From assembly GCA_004299705.1 (NCBI GenBank), contig SCQS01000055.1, forward strand, positions 1-64,000: DNA of 64,000 nucleotides, written 5' to 3'. The DNA comes from Rhodanobacteraceae bacterium (GTDB lineage Bacteria > Pseudomonadota > Gammaproteobacteria > Xanthomonadales > Rhodanobacteraceae). Shown here piece after piece: positions 60,629-64,000 of the stretch; positions within the stretch are counted from its first letter, which is position 1; every line of letters begins with the position of its first letter. The position numbers were made by a program, and so were the translations under genes. The notes below the pieces were generated by a model. That model had not been told where the DNA came from, ran no database searches, and worked only from the letters and a program-made list of their open reading frames with translations.

Positions 60629-61018
60629 TCAACGATCACGCACGAAACTTCGCATCGTTAAACCCGGCCGAGTACGAAATTCCGTGGGCCGTGGCATGTC
60701 CGCGTCAGCAGCGATGAACACGAAGCGATCATCTTCCAAGCGATAAATCGCCGACAGTTGCCTGCCCGCGTCCGGGCCCATCGTATCGGTCCAGGTAATG
60801 GCCTTCGGACTGGCCGTCGCGTCAAGACTGAATCGGCCTTCCAGCAAGAGCGCTCGCGTGGACGTGCGCACGCTGAAGTGGTGACCATCAATAGTCGTGA
60901 GTGCACCGGGTGCGCCATGGTCATCCGGCGCATCGACAATGCCGTTTTCCTCGAACGCGATCTGCCGCCAAACCCCTTGCAACAACTTGAGATCACGCTC
61001 GGAAGCACTCACGGACAC
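60629..61018 (-). CDS. TIGR03067-like small protein
   Basis: A 129-residue protein: DLKLLQGVWRQIAFEENG, SLDATASPKAITWTDTMGPDAGRQLSAIYRLEDDRFVF and MPRPTEF match the lipocalin-like TIGR03067 pattern. Function unknown. It starts 2 bp after hemB, so it is probably in the same transcript. Confidence 0.75.
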   Translation of the reverse strand: MSVSASERDLKLLQGVWRQIAFEENGIVDAPDDHGAPGALTTIDGHHFSVRTSTRALLLEGRFSLDATASPKAITWTDTMGPDAGRQLSAIYRLEDDRFVFIAADADMPRPTEFRTRPGLTMRSFVRDR

Positions 61019-61020
61019 GA

Positions 61021-62272
<1,252 letters not shown>

Positions 62273-62752
62273 ATGATTTCAGCACTGTCCCTTCTCGTAT
62301 TCCTGATGCTCGCCGCGCTGGTCGTGGGCTTGAGCGTCAAGCGCATCCCCGAGGGACAGGTCTACACCTTGCGCCGCTTGGGCAAGCCCGCCGGCACCTT
62401 GACGGCAGGCACCCATCTGGTGGTGCCGCTGATCGAACGCATCGCCCACAAGATCAGCATCACCGGCTACACCTTGGCGGTGGACGAGCGCATGGCCGAT
62501 GACGCCGTCGAGCCGGGCAACTTGCGTGGCCGGGTCTGGTGGCAAGTTCTGGATCCCGAGCGCGCGGAAGCCGTGATCGATCGCGCCGACGACATGATCC
62601 GCCGGCAATTGCGCGCAGCCGTCCAGCACGCGACCTCCGCGGCCAGCCCGGACTTGCGCTCGCGCAACCAGCGCATCAAGCAAACCCTGAACGGCAGCCT
62701 GCGCGAACGCGGGGTGCTGGTGACGCGGGTCGAGCTCGACATCGCCGCGTAA
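62273..62752 (+). CDS. Short SPFH/Band 7-like membrane protein
   Basis: A 159-residue protein. One N-terminal transmembrane helix precedes RIPEGQVYTLRRLGKPAGTLTAGTHLVVPLIERI, the classic start of SPFH domains. The domain appears complete through VDERMADDAVEPGNLRGRVWWQV to LRERGVLVTRVELDI, but the long coiled-coil of stomatin or HflC is absent. Terminator directly follows. Confidence 0.78.
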   Translation: MISALSLLVFLMLAALVVGLSVKRIPEGQVYTLRRLGKPAGTLTAGTHLVVPLIERIAHKISITGYTLAVDERMADDAVEPGNLRGRVWWQVLDPERAEAVIDRADDMIRRQLRAAVQHATSAASPDLRSRNQRIKQTLNGSLRERGVLVTRVELDIAA

Positions 62753-62778
62753 CCGGGGATCAGCCAGGGAGAAACGGT

Positions 62779-62807
62779 GAGCCCGCGCAATGCGGGCTCC
62801 TGTTTTT
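62779..62807 (+). terminator. Rho-independent terminator after the SPFH-like gene
   Basis: GAGCCCGC and GCGGGCTC form an 8-bp stem around GCAAT, followed by CTGTTTTT. Confidence 0.9.
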
Positions 62808-62871
62808 CTCGACGTTTTTTCCGCTTGCACCCATTCTTGACCGGCACCCAGCGGCAGATTCCCCCCAACTT

Positions 62872-62989
62872 CGTCATTCCGGGGCCGTCGCCGGCAGCAC
62901 CGGCGATGGAACCCGGAATCCATTTTTTGCCCGGAACGTAGATTCCGGGTTCGGCCTGCGATAAAGCCGCGGTCCGCCCCGGAATGACG
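62872..62989. repeat. REP-like intergenic repeat before rsmG
   Basis: CGTCATTCCGGGG at the left mirrors CCCCGGAATGACG at the right; inner segments repeat the CCCGGAATCC/GATTCCGGG pair seen at 4303-4410. Confidence 0.7.
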
Positions 62990-63059
62990 AGCTGTTTGGA
63001 GCATGCGCTGGTTCGACCAGATTTTGCTGCCCCCCACGAGAGATTGCATCATCACACGC

Positions 63060-63701
63060 ATGGAAACCACCACGCTCGCCTCCCGTCTGGCCGATGGCTT
63101 GGTCGCGATGCAACTTGCGTTGCCGGCCGACGCACAGACCAAGCTGCTGGCTTATCTCGACCTGCTGGCGCGCTGGAACCAGACCTACAACCTCACCGCG
63201 GTGCGCGATCCTTCCGAAATGGTGTCGCGGCACTTGCTGGATTCGCTGGCGGTGCTGCCGTTCGTGCACGGCGCGACCCTGGCCGACCTCGGCAGCGGCG
63301 CCGGGCTGCCCGGCATTCCGCTGGCGATCACACACCCGAACCTTGCGGTAACGCTGGTGGAAAGCAACGGCAAGAAGGCAAGGTTCCTGCGCGAAGTCGT
63401 GCGCAGCCTGCCGCTCGCCAACGTGCGCGTCGAACAGACCCGCGTCCAGGACTTGTCCGGCAGTTTCGATACCGTCACCGCGCGGGCCTTCGCCAGCCTT
63501 GCCGACATGCTCACGTGGGGCGGGCATCTGCTGGCACCGGACGGGCGCTGGCTGGCCCTCAAGGGCCACGCCGATGCTGACGAAATCGCCGCCGTTCCCG
63601 ACACGTTTCGGATCGTGGCCGTGCATTCGCTCCATGTGCCAGGCGCCGATGGCGAGCGTTGCCTGGTCGAGCTGGCGCGCGGCCCGTCCCGCAATGCCTA
63701 G
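63060..63701 (+). CDS. rsmG: 16S rRNA (guanine-527-N7) methyltransferase RsmG
   Basis: A 213-residue SAM-dependent methyltransferase: [49 protein letters not shown] (SAM motif) and [13 protein letters not shown]. The ATG at METTTLAS is favoured by family length; the frame begins 19 codons earlier within a repeat-adjacent region. Followed 45 bp later by parA, as near many chromosome origins. Confidence 0.95.
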   Translation: METTTLASRLADGLVAMQLALPADAQTKLLAYLDLLARWNQTYNLTAVRDPSEMVSRHLLDSLAVLPFVHGATLADLGSGAGLPGIPLAITHPNLAVTLVESNGKKARFLREVVRSLPLANVRVEQTRVQDLSGSFDTVTARAFASLADMLTWGGHLLAPDGRWLALKGHADADEIAAVPDTFRIVAVHSLHVPGADGERCLVELARGPSRNA

Positions 63702-63746
63702 GCTTGCGATGGTAGGCTTGTCAATCCATTACGTCCGTTGCGACCC

Positions 63747-64000
63747 ATGACGCGCATCATCGCCATCGCCAACCAGAAGGGCGGCGTCGGCAAGACCACC
63801 ACCGCCGTGAACCTGGCTGCCGCGCTGGCGGAAACCAAGCGGCGCGTGCTGCTGGTGGACCTCGATCCGCAGGGCAACGCGACCTCGTCGGCCGGCGTGG
63901 ACAAGCGCAGCGCCAAACCCAACGGCTGCGAGGTGTTGCTGGAGGAAGCGCCGATCGAGGACGCGATCATGTCGACCGAGGCAGGTTTCGACCTGCTGCC
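63747..64000 (+). CDS. parA: ParA/Soj chromosome-partition ATPase (partial, runs off the window)
   Basis: The first ~84 residues are present. The deviant Walker A motif is [16 protein letters not shown], and [13 protein letters not shown] follows. Together with rsmG upstream this is the standard rsmG-parA(-parB) block involved in origin segregation. parB would lie beyond the window. Confidence 0.95.
   Translation, partial: MTRIIAIANQKGGVGKTTTAVNLAAALAETKRRVLLVDLDPQGNATSSAGVDKRSAKPNGCEVLLEEAPIEDAIMSTEAGFDLL

Overview
The window is a high-GC chromosomal segment of a gammaproteobacterium, most likely from the Xanthomonadales (Rhodanobacteraceae/Xanthomonadaceae-like). This rests on protein style, an aryl-polyene/xanthomonadin-type gene set, a complete tyrosine-degradation operon, a cbb3-type oxidase with an FNR regulator, and many short palindromic intergenic repeats. 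I ran no database search, so the family assignments come from motifs and recognised sequence. The right end (rsmG followed by parA) is the arrangement usually found near the chromosome origin. I saw no tRNA, rRNA or CRISPR array.

Layout. 1-0.5 kb: tail of an IS110-type transposase and a WGR-like small protein. 0.5-2.9 kb: hemE and trpS. 2.9-6.6 kb (minus): a three-gene 2-oxoacid dehydrogenase operon (E1 alpha, E1 beta, E2). 7-13.6 kb: tryptophan 2,3-dioxygenase, a POT-family peptide transporter, a divergent MarR regulator, and the hpd-hmgA-fah tyrosine/homogentisate operon. The dioxygenase and hpd share a similar untranslated leader. 13.6-18.3 kb: FNR regulator, SirB2-like protein, fatty acid desaturase, and a coupled arginase-fold/GNAT pair. 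18.3-20.6 kb: a secreted sedolisin protease behind a strong sigma54-type promoter.

20.7-23.8 kb (minus): a divergent cbb3-type oxidase with rearranged cytochrome c subunits. 24-27.2 kb: CopD-like membrane protein, AMP nucleosidase, membrane diguanylate cyclase. 27.3-32.5 kb: maeB overlapping aceE, a possible malate-to-pyruvate-to-acetyl-CoA unit; aceE carries a heptanucleotide tandem repeat. 32.6-39.5 kb: a two-domain aspartyl protease with PDZ, an M28 peptidase, a VOC-family pseudogene, rhlE, hemF.

39.6-54 kb: a split aryl-polyene-like locus. The plus strand carries ketosynthase, chain-length factor, glycosyltransferase and a halogenase-like flavoprotein. The minus strand carries ApeG-like membrane protein, ApeI-like and ApeP-like hotdog proteins, acyltransferase, LolA-like protein, MMPL exporter and FabG-like reductase. 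A further divergent plus unit has a second flavoprotein and a hydrolase. Acyl carrier proteins, aryl-acid synthesis and the activating ligase are not in the window. A CsgG-like lipoprotein gene with a perfect CRP/Clp-type site lies inside the locus.

54-64 kb: an EAL/HD-GYP pair for c-di-GMP turnover, pirin, a cis-prenyltransferase, mtfA, an esterase, hemB with a small TIGR03067-like gene, a short SPFH protein, rsmG and the start of parA. Functional links between clusters (FNR with the oxidase, c-di-GMP enzymes with Clp) are inference.
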